This document shows, piece by piece, positions 13,901 through 21,600 of a DNA stretch of 64,000 nucleotides. The first letter of the stretch is position 1, and each line of letters starts with the position of its first letter. The notes below the pieces were generated by a model that worked only from the letters and a program-made list of their open reading frames with translations, had not been told where the DNA came from and made no database searches. Source of the stretch: Phytophthora sp. 'mugwort' (Eukaryota > Oomycota > Peronosporomycetes > Peronosporales > Peronosporaceae); assembly GCA_033558025.1 (NCBI GenBank), contig JAUCEF010000005.1:1612001-1676000 (forward strand), written 5' to 3'. A program made the translations under genes and the position numbers.

Positions 13901-16900
13901 TGAGCAGGATGAGAAGGATATGCCTCACTTATTCGCGCCCGAGGGCACAAAACGGCCGAGTTATTCCTTGTCTGCTGGAGAGTTGGTAGTGAGGTCACCT
14001 GACTGGGAATACAGCGACGAAGATGGTGGAGCTGGAAATATCGGCGTTGTGCAAGAGATTACTTCATGGGGAGTTCACGGAGGAAAAGGTGTGCGCGTGC
14101 GATGGCAAGGAAATGGGTTTGAAAGTGTATATCGTTATGGACTCAATGGCCGCTACGATGTGCAGAATGTGGAGCATACTAAGTACCATACTGCGCCGTT
14201 GATCCTAAGGGGTAGTAGCATTTCGTATGAGTTTGTACGCAGTATATCACAAGCAACTACGAGGCTTGATTTGAGTACTTCTTCCGAGTTTGCCGGTAGC
14301 TTAGAGCTAGACGGGTCTATGCATCTAGATCTGAAAATTGTGGAAGAGGACGCGTTGTCGAAGAGTGATTGCTCTGTTGAATTCTGGGCTTTGATATCCA
14401 AGGATCCATTTGAAAAGGTGGGCGACAGCGGACGTATGGAAGTGCTTCGTATTGATGGTACTCACGGCCGGGTTGTTTTGCTGAGTGACCAATTGGGAAG
14501 ATGCACGCTAGCTCTTCAAGCAGTGGATGCGAGTGGTGAGTTGGTGGAACAGCATCAGGGTCGTGACAACGCTGATAATGACAGTTGTGCGTCGGGTAAT
14601 CTTGTTTTCGGCCAGTGGCTTCATTTAGCACTAGTGTTTTCAGGCTCGAGAGCGTTTGTGGTAAAGAATGGCGATATGATCTACTCGAGACGATGCTCAG
14701 AACACCACCGTCAGGGGCTTGGCACAAATGCAGCTCTTATCTTTGGAAACTCGAGTAGCCATGTCACTTTACCTCATCAGGAGGTCAATACCCACATGTC
14801 ATGCTTAGCATTCTGTGGTCACCTGTATGATATTCGGTTGTGGGATGTCGCGTTCCGAGTTGAGCAACTTCGCAGCCACTTCCGAGGATTGGACAGCGTC
14901 GAAGTGATCCCTAAAAGTAGCAGTCGTCCAGGAACGCCAACGTCTGCGGGTCGAAAGCCTTTATCTCCCTCGATGACATATGTTTCTTCGCCGCGATCGC
15001 CGCGCCCCGTTGCGGTCCCTCAACACATGCGCAAATGGGTCACCACGAATAGGACGAGCAAGGATGTCACCACTGTTCGCCTAAACTGTAGTGTCAAGGT
15101 GCCCATTTCGCTCGATGGTGATGAAAAAGAGACAAATGACACGGCATATTACGAGGCACACGCATTATCAAGTGGAAAACTATGTGTCGGGTGGATTTTG
15201 GATGGCGTGGACATCCACAATAAGTCGACTATGATCGGAGAAGAGCCCAATGCGTTTGGTGTTGATTTGGGAAAGAAGGTGGCTCATTTTTCGACCTTAA
15301 CAACGAACCTTGCATCATTTACCCGAGTCGAACCTACTGTCTGCAGTCCACGACGATTTTCTGGAGGTAGCTCTTTTGGGAATGATATCTTCTGTCGTAA
15401 CGGCGATGTCATCGGCTGCGCAATTAACTTGGCTACTGGTAAGCTAACGTTTTGCGTTAACGGCACGATGGTTGCTGAGTTTGTTCCCTCCGACGATGAT
15501 AGGAGCGACAGCCCAAGCACTGAGGAGGCCCTTGTGCTGGACAACGGCAACGACCATGAATTTGACGCTTTGGTCAGTGAAGTTATCACTATCGAGACGC
15601 CAACAGAGATATCGATGACCAGCGATGCTCACGCTCCAAATTCCAGTGACATGGAAAAAAGGTTTTATCCTTGTGCAAGTCTAGGTCCGCAGGGCGCTCA
15701 AGGTCTAGCATGGAATTTCGGCCAACGACCATTTAAATATGAGCCGGATGCTGACGAAAGAACTGTTCTGTGTCTCTTACAAGCTTCCGGTTATACTGAG
15801 GAGGACGCGTATTTCGAGGTATATGACTACGATGAAGCACAATGGGATCGCATTGTTTATCGCCACAAAGTTCAGGAAATCACGCCTCGTCTTATCGGCT
15901 GGTGGAAATTAAATGAAGGAGTGGGAAATACTGTCGACGATGCTAGTGGCAACTGTCGGCACGGAGTTCTTGCATCACGCAACAATACCGTACGTGAAGG
16001 CTTCGGATCGGGTTTTGCTCGGGTCCTTGACGAAGACGGGGATAGTGTTTGGTGGGACGAGACTTGTTCTCCTCCATCTGCTGCACGCAGACGCGCTGGT
16101 GACGGCATCGCAGCGTCGCCATTTTTCCCCTTTGGGTCTAACAATGATACAGTGAGCAAGCCGGAATCCTTGTGGGGGTACAAGTTTTATGTGATCCCGC
16201 ATTTTTCAATGGAAACAATTGGTCGGCGGCGTTTCCAGTCACCTTTGGTTCGTTTCGGTGAGAGCTCTCACAATTTATTGCCACGTCATGACCAACAACT
16301 AATCAAGTACATTAACAAAAAGGGTCAAAGTAAGGAGCTTAGTGTGACTCAATTGCTGCATGGTCCGTGGAGTGACATTGCTCCTCAAGAAAATGAGTTG
16401 GTGCGTTGGCCGGCTCTAATGGAATTCGTCACTGCGACAGGCAATGAAGCAAAGGTAGAGAAGGTTGAGTCAAAATCTCCCGATTCTCAAGCGTCAGACA
16501 CTGTGAGATTAACCAGGTGTCTAGTCGATGGACACGGTCGTCTGTCCAAGCGGTTTAAAGTGCTGCAAGAATTCAACGCTGCCATCTATCGCCTTTTACC
16601 ATTTATCGCCTTTCATGCTCCAGGCGTGGATGCTTTCGACACTAGTACACACGAGAAGAAATGGATGCTGAGTGATCTGGTGATGGAGCAACGGCATCGT
16701 ATATTGAGCGTCGTGAAGCGCACAGTCTGGGACAGTGCGCTAGGACGTACAAACGAAAGTGGGGTATCATTTGAATTGACACTGAACCGCCCCAAGGCGA
16801 TGCGGTTCCGCGCGAGTGGCAAGACGGATGGGGAAGGACGACACACGCTCTTTTCGCAAGCTTTCCGACAGCTGCAAGCGTTGGATGGCTCACACTTCCG

Positions 16901-17969
16901 ACGTGAAGATGCGTTATACCATGTGATTTTTCTCGGTGAGAACGCACAAGATGCTGGTGGTCCGTACCGCGAGACGTTTGCTCAATACTGTGAGGAATTG
17001 CAGAGTAGTCAGCTGCCGTTGATGCTACCGACGCCAAACTCCCAGCACAATGTTGGTGTTGGACGTGAAAAGTGGTTGCTAAGTCCCGGTGCTCAGTCTA
17101 GTACTGCACTTCAGATGCTCGAGTTTCTCGGTAAACTCATGGGGGCATCGATTCGAAGCAAGCAGTATCTTGCCCTTAATTTGGCGCCTTTGGTATGGAA
17201 GAAACTCGCTGGTGAACGACTAGCTCTGGATGATTTAGCAGCTGTGGATTCGATGCTAGTGAACTCCATGTCAAAAATGCGAACTATTGATCGCTACGGT
17301 GTTACCGAGGAGATGTTTGAGGATATTGTCATGGAGACTTTCACGACGCTCGGAGCCGATAATAAAGTGATCGAGCTTAAGCCTGATGGTGCTCATCTGC
17401 CAGTAACGTTCAGCTCGCGCTGTGAGTACGCTGACCTCGTTGAGCTGGCTCGACTTCACGAAAGCGACGAGCAAGCACGGGCGATTTTCCGTGGGCTTGC
17501 CAAGGTTGTACCAGCCAATCTACTCGCGTGTTTCTCTGGTGCCGAGCTCGAACTCATGGTCTGTGGCTCACCTGAGGTGGACGTGGATCTGCTGGAGAAG
17601 TGCACGGAATACTCGAGCTGTTCACCTTTGGACGACCACATTATTTGGTTCTGGCGAGCACTGCGAGGCTTCTCACATGAGGAGCGTAGCGCTTTCTTGC
17701 GCTTCGTGTGGGGTCGCTCGCGTCTTCCTGCTAGTGCTGACGAATTCCCTCAACGTTTCAAGCTGCAATCATTCAACCAGCAACGTGCAGGTCGCAGTGT
17801 TGACGCCTACATGCCAGTGGCTCATACTTGTTTCTTCTCTATCGAAATACCAGCCTACTCGAGCGAGAGTATATTATGTGAGAAATTGTTGTACGCTATT
17901 TACAACTGCCAAGAAATTGATGGTGATGGCGATAGCGTCGCAGCAAATCAGCTTGGGTGGGAGGAGTGA
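1995..17969 (+). CDS. Giant HECT-type E3 ubiquitin ligase with CUB-like repeats, 5324 aa, intronless
   Basis: This is an uninterrupted frame of almost 16 kb. The C-terminus (about residues 4915-5324) is a HECT domain: it has the N-lobe motif GENAQDAGGPYRETF, and the catalytic cysteine lies in AHTCFF (C5279), so it should receive ubiquitin from an E2 as a thioester. Upstream are five clear CUB-like repeats at about 1432-1540, 2309-2433, 2808-2920, 2995-3103 and 3432-3540, with the signature HPY...SRTE...DY...NWPGV...WGFK; a degenerate one lies near 3894-3950. MIB/HERC2-like modules (GDEVRHGPNW; RSPDWEYSDEDGG) lie near 2137 and 3996, LamG-like segments near 2220 and 4126, SPRY-like segments near 3720 and 4359, and a UBA-like helix near 4586. 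There is no signal peptide, so the protein is probably cytosolic. The first ATG is at 1995; one at 2142 is likelier, because an initiator-like TTCATTTC lies at about 2106 and composition turns GC-rich after it (5275 aa). Confidence 0.9.
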   Translation: MFFAIFGKWPLPLTDYRQIFQEGVLFMPISSSDFEHTSFLSSERDGRVGMGAQASCDAGANNPADPQDERLAARAWRTGVPFTLLHDEGFVVEKYQELLTASSTQSAATQSNNKALEEAQTTVSGLDEAPMDEMQHATDMARIKLFARAKREEVGAGEPSGSQPGSPSSSGPGAASTLTSSMGKENPPSALAGMVGNTLSRDSLESVDSERLRAQRDKLLQVYFEQIAARMRQNRVNTVEQTPEGEGLQDAGGGVAPVVATDSDEMLPHEMPIITRRLEISQGVTAASVFSVGSLRMQLEMLREFSVFSPRLFENGTMALVQTLLDSPPFALQDVPVGSPEDALLSDVHNFCRDVLHLKDEGHVLSDAQRQVLLLLLLAIGVSSGRVRLLLEFVDELLALPNEIATNTSLVQGYPFAAWVKVFMQRMQSYRIDFVLGTFEDSALVNKFAVKTLPGEVENEDTENGSEEPDANLSSSLATDGSFAYTWNITKGLAKIGTGLNFTIAGRVYSEMPANVYLQCLEEKRTVRKLVYGFGENAKDVSEVARDIMARIRATLPVETSQATVHDIFGAADASETFHEFKLLVSYYVNNIQNVCILEDEDVFNLPVSSPEDELAEVKVCRAWYGDLDVLSTEAVLEFCNLLELQRSETANNNDVLGVTLSHQLIEQLLTLTGIPLEKMTDSKKLMVVFACGDNSEFVGAHVLEEGDRFVDEEERLHDAYLSSLSFCGDSLYLNVMYPERDVSGMLSNEPHERCRQLLRISPQDLSFLENLPLQKCISSSFRTSGNTVECTLPLYVYVTDGRLIYEVDIRPGDIGVNVIKPKAIPGGGKTLEITREFILDEKTVLCCEFSLCLAKIRSTLISNDDRMEVQLPSFYTNGASLGMLIVDPNSQDYVSLKNRVHCMLFDCESGQAKKLHDNGEETGCLERSLSSISVCFDARNNFLWLYDEHKRVLLSYQNSGKRVPLDENSIPLEVASRKTSGGEESNFTETTALSLLGFLYKNAVASDGKDGEGNGSVIRIPFAVDAEVETFKLLLAFISKYVDIFKAKEASIVQVYILQACLGILNKNLESLLQLAGGRCNQESFSLLMSGLSTPLDKLLEFSSEQQDCKGVATEGQVPSRGSSLLQSDEKSCVQVASVALDLYTTSIRIFHSDVSKQFTHVLKYLQLWQQSTATRMELKILARLLAHLCTRVDAIYQSLVTSEDAIEQFLKLVEFAVGMQKRQLRRAFVGSDDISDDAAAFPDSNESSFELISLVNAITQASFVALCCASDTPSRKAFDVAVVVFDTIRDACSSICCDVTDHVRQQDCRTRWSDIEIVLKDGFVGILAPVVLSSGIMLLRNRKSIEAMLMINDDGGPENSGSELEVSQDLNGSVTSKSSALSSRLFEFLKDNSSKLLNFMVNLDALVSMIDPTKREHTVENISMTLKTETLESSHEYENNMDALTELQVPGATRMVITFDPRSRTEVNYDYLTFFKDKSQGEYYGSQFYSGRDSEQNWPGVGDNPPLTIENDRCFVYFHTDGSNTDWGYKFTATAEILERKKSLQQHWIVFLLESVVQLLDESIKLLVDGSAFAPIKDIEVQNEQYLQSDLLRSGVCTGDSKNAEVLRLLQDFVDPPESSDAEKVIQALHVRSGVSRPAMALARSTSFDQITSSAPNQCVNRAVRAVAAAILHHNMWGMDAYAFTQNLRDDISEQLLRGWKNAQKMRDWFHLGDAADAGIHGQTVPNRRRSGRLRRQPSAYKGLSEESLAILCDNVIKRARFLLEITPVSFAYVTGAKRRWGLLAKYGHAIGKQSSTDTQLDKWYNLLDELQAATELRSLFQYRRSSSERLKHGQVKSVTEQVLEFIQSDVDISEVQKVIDVRNRRAASRALGMEILIQALKNCPSLRLRGILLESFTSTLKSFAIANSPTNVPGSSLISPTSAMDSFPRLHFDTLLSGCDESLRQRIAEAFGNCLTIFAQQLASTPDNGTSSGLITAVLRCCAMDYDLEDSYLLQESGVLPQILRLLSSDSIPTRNAAQSLLGVLLSRCIAGRVESDQEAGDDDEYAVSDAHDVSVFQRQLFAAVGNQLERIVSAVKSSLNSTHDRGFHKSSPQYLPENSPGFTAPCLQQNVVSWNHSIMLWVYSFSKGPLYALKLGDEVRHGPNWSGTDELEKGETDTGTVVSIPTPTKVHVRWNSSGLTSQCEFDPKRGIFDVVLVDEGAGGTIFFKGNKNMIRDTAAAKPWSHFGLFLTDRRMLVYKIACGSDKESVFETDYEMDADQWSHVAIVQDEDILRVYVNGSMVSQHLLESFLVMNANMNPAESAIIESAHPLEDSIDEYCPVHIPGALKIRLTFDPLCDIDGSTGFVRFYKDAKCVDYWGEDKYTGKYSDPERNFPGAQSNRARSLQHAEASNVDLNVLEIPSDRFLVYFHNEGSSNSWGFRILAAPEFTTTEEESTSLKAHLNPYPFYFGAAPGRVLDEPAAKCWIYQPKVLNYSISESDLTTEIQTSFPSTEIVSNCVPSERTLHILGLIRTCAETSFGRSLIGTPVNLRDIMFLSFDDRVSVEIRIGAIRVLEDLVGILSPDIMDTQVAKALPDERDGFLSFVFKRLGRALNVWQAYEDDNAVVVDEDEEDADGALLELRTSAQGETSLVAAYISLLRGAAGYSCWRDQLFELVITGLQSVQAHQGKLSERDVGHILASLAILGGNYGGAYVGGRVSCCVNVDGKEMVETGFLVQFRTKSGSQIARVIFDCDQSSTVDVPLTDVAHLDDTEKTELALFLKRMIPFASELKDLYQSVLDLSVSRCPSGDSYQPKLTKKENVEVLESEHPYAAGEDVTYSLNFRGATEIIIRFDKLSCTAGPNDFIQFKKREGDLTERGGNDNKYWGEEKYYGESFPGVGPSPPLRIPAGGVDVHFHTESSSSGISEWGFKLTAHAFEETLTYPPEIPPAIMTSALSDIRARCIKSIGQVVESLKRADVVPTFTTLVPLLTKIANAPCDGRPIQSSPKSQIFESKHPYANSVMEYMKVTFSGASTLTIRFDPQSRTEQGCDYLCFFKDKSLTARWGAYQYCGVDSDANWPGVEDRPPLVIPADSFTLLWTTDASNVDWGWKFNVTAEFLPEFPLDKNLKQLDARSYRLFETLYEKMNHQRIPLKSEFAEFAETDNLCKEKQNSDPIRQLLTSCSSKGAVKLAEWGSITSRKTQQFRVAAEDAVKVYEKKNRDSNVLAELETGTEFIAEADLDGWLKVTSDNVNQLDKARDGWIWQRSGDTMHVSPLAACANGEDLLTLGVDDLNLEDIHSVLEMDESNDEEKSLISLCSPFVFDELKGQTDRIQSLAYDSHRAMATKAARDAILTFLSCDPQKDPIPLSIFGNAEDILLLLSHFFLAADSDAFDNQSGVLLALRKRLKHMVLSGVDDSILSAVVVRCLEILKNGPQLLPKGRGAVRTLESAHPYSDNADQYWDISIPGATKIKVFFDRRSRSEAGCDYVRLYKAGSNRTETIGPDQICGRRESENWPGTIDCPPLYIEGDSFEVYFHSDSSNNDWGFKLYAIGIFKEEDRLPCTDKKSPNDSEMVVKLLSMAGWLLEALSSISDSNFQASPTAFQMLYSAETLQTLMLSLDESPQWIKTCALQILSNMAQSAAFHTLPTVLIEHVRDLLNVKMRAKHQAEDRVKLKSPYFQALVQCAIAVDLSIDSHCFEDVESFDMGSICSLPYRPGMNDGTSTSVSSLRPSASGCYQFLLRFQRLVSTVTIGLMDGVSGTSLGAPNVFVQWEDNGKLSFNAPSNKQHLIEIPEYKGRFREGDTVIILLDLLRQTLTIRKNSIVAALVAGPAGSGALVRWDELHPSLHPKSDVRLVVSHSSPDNQIKLSSLSCSSIALIPQTIVPNWYGKVVDAVSMMLDFRKNLSSTVISRESRHPLASSAASSNSVRELINIDDAVAIEIRFDKRTIFQKSDELHFYSASKSGAASSDDTGDPYAVFSGINGEQDEKDMPHLFAPEGTKRPSYSLSAGELVVRSPDWEYSDEDGGAGNIGVVQEITSWGVHGGKGVRVRWQGNGFESVYRYGLNGRYDVQNVEHTKYHTAPLILRGSSISYEFVRSISQATTRLDLSTSSEFAGSLELDGSMHLDLKIVEEDALSKSDCSVEFWALISKDPFEKVGDSGRMEVLRIDGTHGRVVLLSDQLGRCTLALQAVDASGELVEQHQGRDNADNDSCASGNLVFGQWLHLALVFSGSRAFVVKNGDMIYSRRCSEHHRQGLGTNAALIFGNSSSHVTLPHQEVNTHMSCLAFCGHLYDIRLWDVAFRVEQLRSHFRGLDSVEVIPKSSSRPGTPTSAGRKPLSPSMTYVSSPRSPRPVAVPQHMRKWVTTNRTSKDVTTVRLNCSVKVPISLDGDEKETNDTAYYEAHALSSGKLCVGWILDGVDIHNKSTMIGEEPNAFGVDLGKKVAHFSTLTTNLASFTRVEPTVCSPRRFSGGSSFGNDIFCRNGDVIGCAINLATGKLTFCVNGTMVAEFVPSDDDRSDSPSTEEALVLDNGNDHEFDALVSEVITIETPTEISMTSDAHAPNSSDMEKRFYPCASLGPQGAQGLAWNFGQRPFKYEPDADERTVLCLLQASGYTEEDAYFEVYDYDEAQWDRIVYRHKVQEITPRLIGWWKLNEGVGNTVDDASGNCRHGVLASRNNTVREGFGSGFARVLDEDGDSVWWDETCSPPSAARRRAGDGIAASPFFPFGSNNDTVSKPESLWGYKFYVIPHFSMETIGRRRFQSPLVRFGESSHNLLPRHDQQLIKYINKKGQSKELSVTQLLHGPWSDIAPQENELVRWPALMEFVTATGNEAKVEKVESKSPDSQASDTVRLTRCLVDGHGRLSKRFKVLQEFNAAIYRLLPFIAFHAPGVDAFDTSTHEKKWMLSDLVMEQRHRILSVVKRTVWDSALGRTNESGVSFELTLNRPKAMRFRASGKTDGEGRHTLFSQAFRQLQALDGSHFRREDALYHVIFLGENAQDAGGPYRETFAQYCEELQSSQLPLMLPTPNSQHNVGVGREKWLLSPGAQSSTALQMLEFLGKLMGASIRSKQYLALNLAPLVWKKLAGERLALDDLAAVDSMLVNSMSKMRTIDRYGVTEEMFEDIVMETFTTLGADNKVIELKPDGAHLPVTFSSRCEYADLVELARLHESDEQARAIFRGLAKVVPANLLACFSGAELELMVCGSPEVDVDLLEKCTEYSSCSPLDDHIIWFWRALRGFSHEERSAFLRFVWGRSRLPASADEFPQRFKLQSFNQQRAGRSVDAYMPVAHTCFFSIEIPAYSSESILCEKLLYAIYNCQEIDGDGDSVAANQLGWEE

Positions 17970-18044
17970 TGAATGACAACCGCACGCAGCTCCATGATGG
18001 AACAGATCGAGCAGCCAGAACAATACTTTTGAATAAGAATTTCC

Positions 18045-18430
18045 TTACCCAACTTTTGCTGCCTTCAGGCGTGCTTCGCAGTGCTCCTGGCGCTCGTTAG
18101 CTCGCAGATCCCGTCTTCCTTGGCGCTCAGGCTCTTTGTCGTCCACACTACAGCAAGGACGAATTATGTCGTTGTCAGCATCGAACTCATAAAATGATCG
18201 TGACTAGCCGAAGAGCAGTAAGTAGGTGATTCGTACCGATGCCGTCGCGCAATCGCTTCTTGGTCCTTATCTTCCACTTTGTCTAGAAGCTTAGTGAGAC
18301 GCATTTCTGCTCCATTAATTTGCAACGTACCAGGATAAAATGTTTTGGATGTCAGTAGGCACCTGGAGGATTGTTGAACGGACACAGCGTCAAAGGCGTC
18401 CGACAACGGCGATTTTGAGTGACGAAGCAT
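18045..18430 (-). CDS. Small basic coiled-coil protein, about 98 aa, two exons
   Basis: Exon 1 is 18237..18430 and exon 2 is 18045..18147, separated by an 89-nt intron with donor GTACGA and acceptor CTGTAG. Joining gives RLTKLLDKVEDKDQEAIARR, then HRVDDKEPERQGRRD and KAAKVG before TAA. The 297-nt total keeps frame. Almost every residue after about 45 is charged or polar, predicting one long helix. The ATG at 18430 follows an in-frame open stretch that could be coding if an upstream exon exists, so the N-terminus is uncertain. It is convergent with the giant HECT gene (75-bp gap) and lies downstream of the kinesin on the same strand. Function is not recognised. Confidence 0.55.
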
Positions 18431-18668
18431 GAGGTCGCGGGGAGCTGGGCCAAGCGCTCCAGACGCAACATCGTCAAGAGCGTTCCTTGTATTTTCGGTC
18501 CTTTATCGAGAAATCTCTCCTCATCGTCACTTAAGATAATGGTGGACCACGCTGATGTGGTGACGGCAAAGCACCGACAGTTTAGTTGCCGGGTAAGTAC
18601 ACAACGGCGAGTTCTAACATGATCCAACCGCAAGCAAGAGGCAACTGATGTAACAAATGACAATTTGT

Positions 18669-21600
18669 CTAGCTAGCGTTGGTGACAGTAGATTTTCGTC
18701 GAGCCTTGCGGCCTTCCTCCGTCTCATCCACGTCATCGAAATCATCGTCGTAGTCGGCTTCCTCCTCGCCGTTCCCCTTGTTACTTGGTACGATTTGTGG
18801 CAAAGTTTCAGGTTTCGTATCTTGAACAGGAGTAGCAGGTTTTTCCAGCTTGGAATCACACTCTCTCGTGCTCGTAAGTGGTGCCTGAGGTTCTGATGGC
18901 ACTTCAAGTGGCGCAGCTGTCAACGTTTTCTTCATCACCTTGATCCATTCCGCTAATTTCATAAGCATTGCGTCACTTTCTGCTGTCATATCCGTCGTCC
19001 CTACCGCATCAGGATCATTATAGCATGTTAGAAAAAATGCCTTAGAATCAATAATACCCGACTATTTTGCGTACTCACCAATAGCAAGGACGTAGAGCTT
19101 AGCGATCTCAGCTCCCAGCTTGTCTTCCTTAGTCTTTACAGGAACTGACGTGTTACCACCTCCTTTGGCACCAGTCATCTGTAACAGAGATTGATATCGC
19201 TCTAACTGCTCCTGTAGCTCACTTAACTCGTCCTCTTTTGAGTTCATACGGTCCGTCACCCACACTAACCACAACAATGTAAAATAAAAAGGTTAGCAAA
19301 ACCACAGTTGCTAGTCAGCCTCCTAAAAAGAGCCAACAGATTTACCGTAGCCGTCTCGAATACGTTCGATCTCCTGATCTTTCTCGTTCGTCTCAGCGAA
19401 GAGCTGTTCTTCCTTCTGTCGAGCCGAATCACGTTCATCCGTGACCACTTGCAGCTGTAATTGTAGCTCTTCTTCAGTCTCTTCCAGCTCCTTTACCCGC
19501 TTGACAGACTCATTCAGTATCTGCTCGGCTTGTCGTGTCTTGTCGTCACTTGCAGCAAGTTCCTGCTCTAGACTCTGCACTTTTGCCTCCATCTTCTCCA
19601 GTTCAGCCAGTTGACGGAGTTCGTTCGTCTGTGCCTCCAGCAACAGTCTCTCGCTCTCTCGTACTGCTTCCGAATTGTCGCTGCTAGTATCGGCTCCAGC
19701 ACTTGCAGGGCTAATTACTTGAGTCTGCGTCTGAAATTCAGCCTCTGCTGTCTCTGCTCGCCGTCTCCAGCTCTCTAGCTCAGCTCCTGTAGTCGCGCAT
19801 TGAGTTTCTAGTCGACTTGCAGCTTGTTTGAGCAGGTTTTCAGCCGCCAACGCGCGTTCGAGCTCCTGTTTCACGTGATCACACTCATCAAGAAGAGCTC
19901 GAATAGCAGCCTCACTCTCTGTTACACGAGCCTTAAGCTTTGCGTCTGCCTCGGCCTCTTTCTCCATAAGCGCAGCACGCGTCTGCTGCAAAAGTGAATA
20001 CTGTTGTTGTCCGAATGACGCTTGCTCTTTGGCTTGTAGCTCAGCTGCCTCGAGAGCACGACGCTGCTCGTCCACCTGCACACGCATAGACATGAGTTCT
20101 CCATTGAGTTCTGCAATGCGTGACTGTCCTTCTTGCTGACTGGCATCTTGTTCCTGCTTGTTGTTGGTCAACTGTGCACGCAGATTCGCTGCCAGCTCCT
20201 CAAGCTGCTGTTTAGTTTGCTGCAGAGCCTCATAAGCACGCTTGTGCTCTCCAGCTTGCATTGATAGCGTCTGTATCTCGTGTTCTTGTTCACTTAGCTG
20301 GGTTTGCAGACTATCTCCACGCCGCTTAAGTTCCTTTCCTTGAGTTGTAGCCTGCGCCAGCTCGCTTTGAAGTGTATCTCCACGACTTTTCTCCCGATCC
20401 GCTCGCTGGTTTGCGGTCTCGATCTGAGCACTGATGTGGGCGTGCTGCTCTTGTATCTCGCGCTCCTTCTTCTCCCAACTTGCACTCGCAGCTCTCAACT
20501 TGGCTAGTTCTTCGCCATAACTCGCTAACTGCGCATACTTTTCACTCTCCGCGACCTTAGCACGGTCATACAAGGCACGAGCGTCCTCCAGTACCAATAC
20601 AGCGGCATGTCGAAGCTGTTCAAGCAGTGCGTGAGCTTTTAATGCTAAGGCTTCAATCGTTTGTGCCAGTGAACTATTCTCATGAGCTTCACGGCCGAAG
20701 ATTTCGCACTGTAAAGCTGCACAGTGATGCCATTTGACACTCGTAAGCTGTAGGAAGCGACCTGCTCTGCTGTTATCCGCCTTGTTCTCATCTGCTGCTA
20801 ATGCTATCGAGACGATCCCTTCGGCATCAGTGTTGGCATTAAACTCTCCAAGGACCCGCCAGTCTCGAGCGTTACCCGTAAAACTTGTCGCCACCTGAAG
20901 ACGAGTAACCCATCCATCTTGAGGAGTATCTGGACAAGTTTCAACTCGTGCTTCGGTCTCAGCTACCGACGATTTATCAGCAAGAGTTTGCTCTTGAATG
21001 GCTGCTACAGGGGATACTTGCGGGTGTTGTATAGCATGATCTATCGCTGCCAAGGCGAAATACCCCAGGAACTGTACAGTGTCTATCGGCTCTTTGCCTG
21101 CTAGGATGTTGGAGGCGGTAGCTGCGATGAGCACACTAGACGCATCCGTACTATTCTGTTGATACCAAGCTTGCACATAGTCCAGAATGGCTGATAAATA
21201 CTCGGATCGTTCTGTCTTGGTGGGGAGTTGTGCGTACTCACGCTGTGCTGCTGATACGGCGTCACACGCAAAGCCTGTGTTTTGCATGACGGCCGAGATG
21301 ACATCGTGCAGGAAGCGCACCGGTGGTCGAGCAAATAATTTCACTGGGATGACGTCTGTCTTGAGCAGATTCTGCCACGACATGACATGACTCAGTAGTT
21401 TGTACGTCAGCTCGTTCGTTCCAGTCACCTCATTAAGTTGGTATTGAGTTCTCACTGTCTGAAGGTCAGTCGAGCTGGCCAAGACAAAAGTGGAAGCAGG
21501 TGAGGAAGTGGAAGCACCAGTCGGGGTAGCTGCTCGAGCTTCGAGTAATGACGGACTTCCGCCCGGTTGAACTTTACCACCACGCACAGAGACCGAATCG

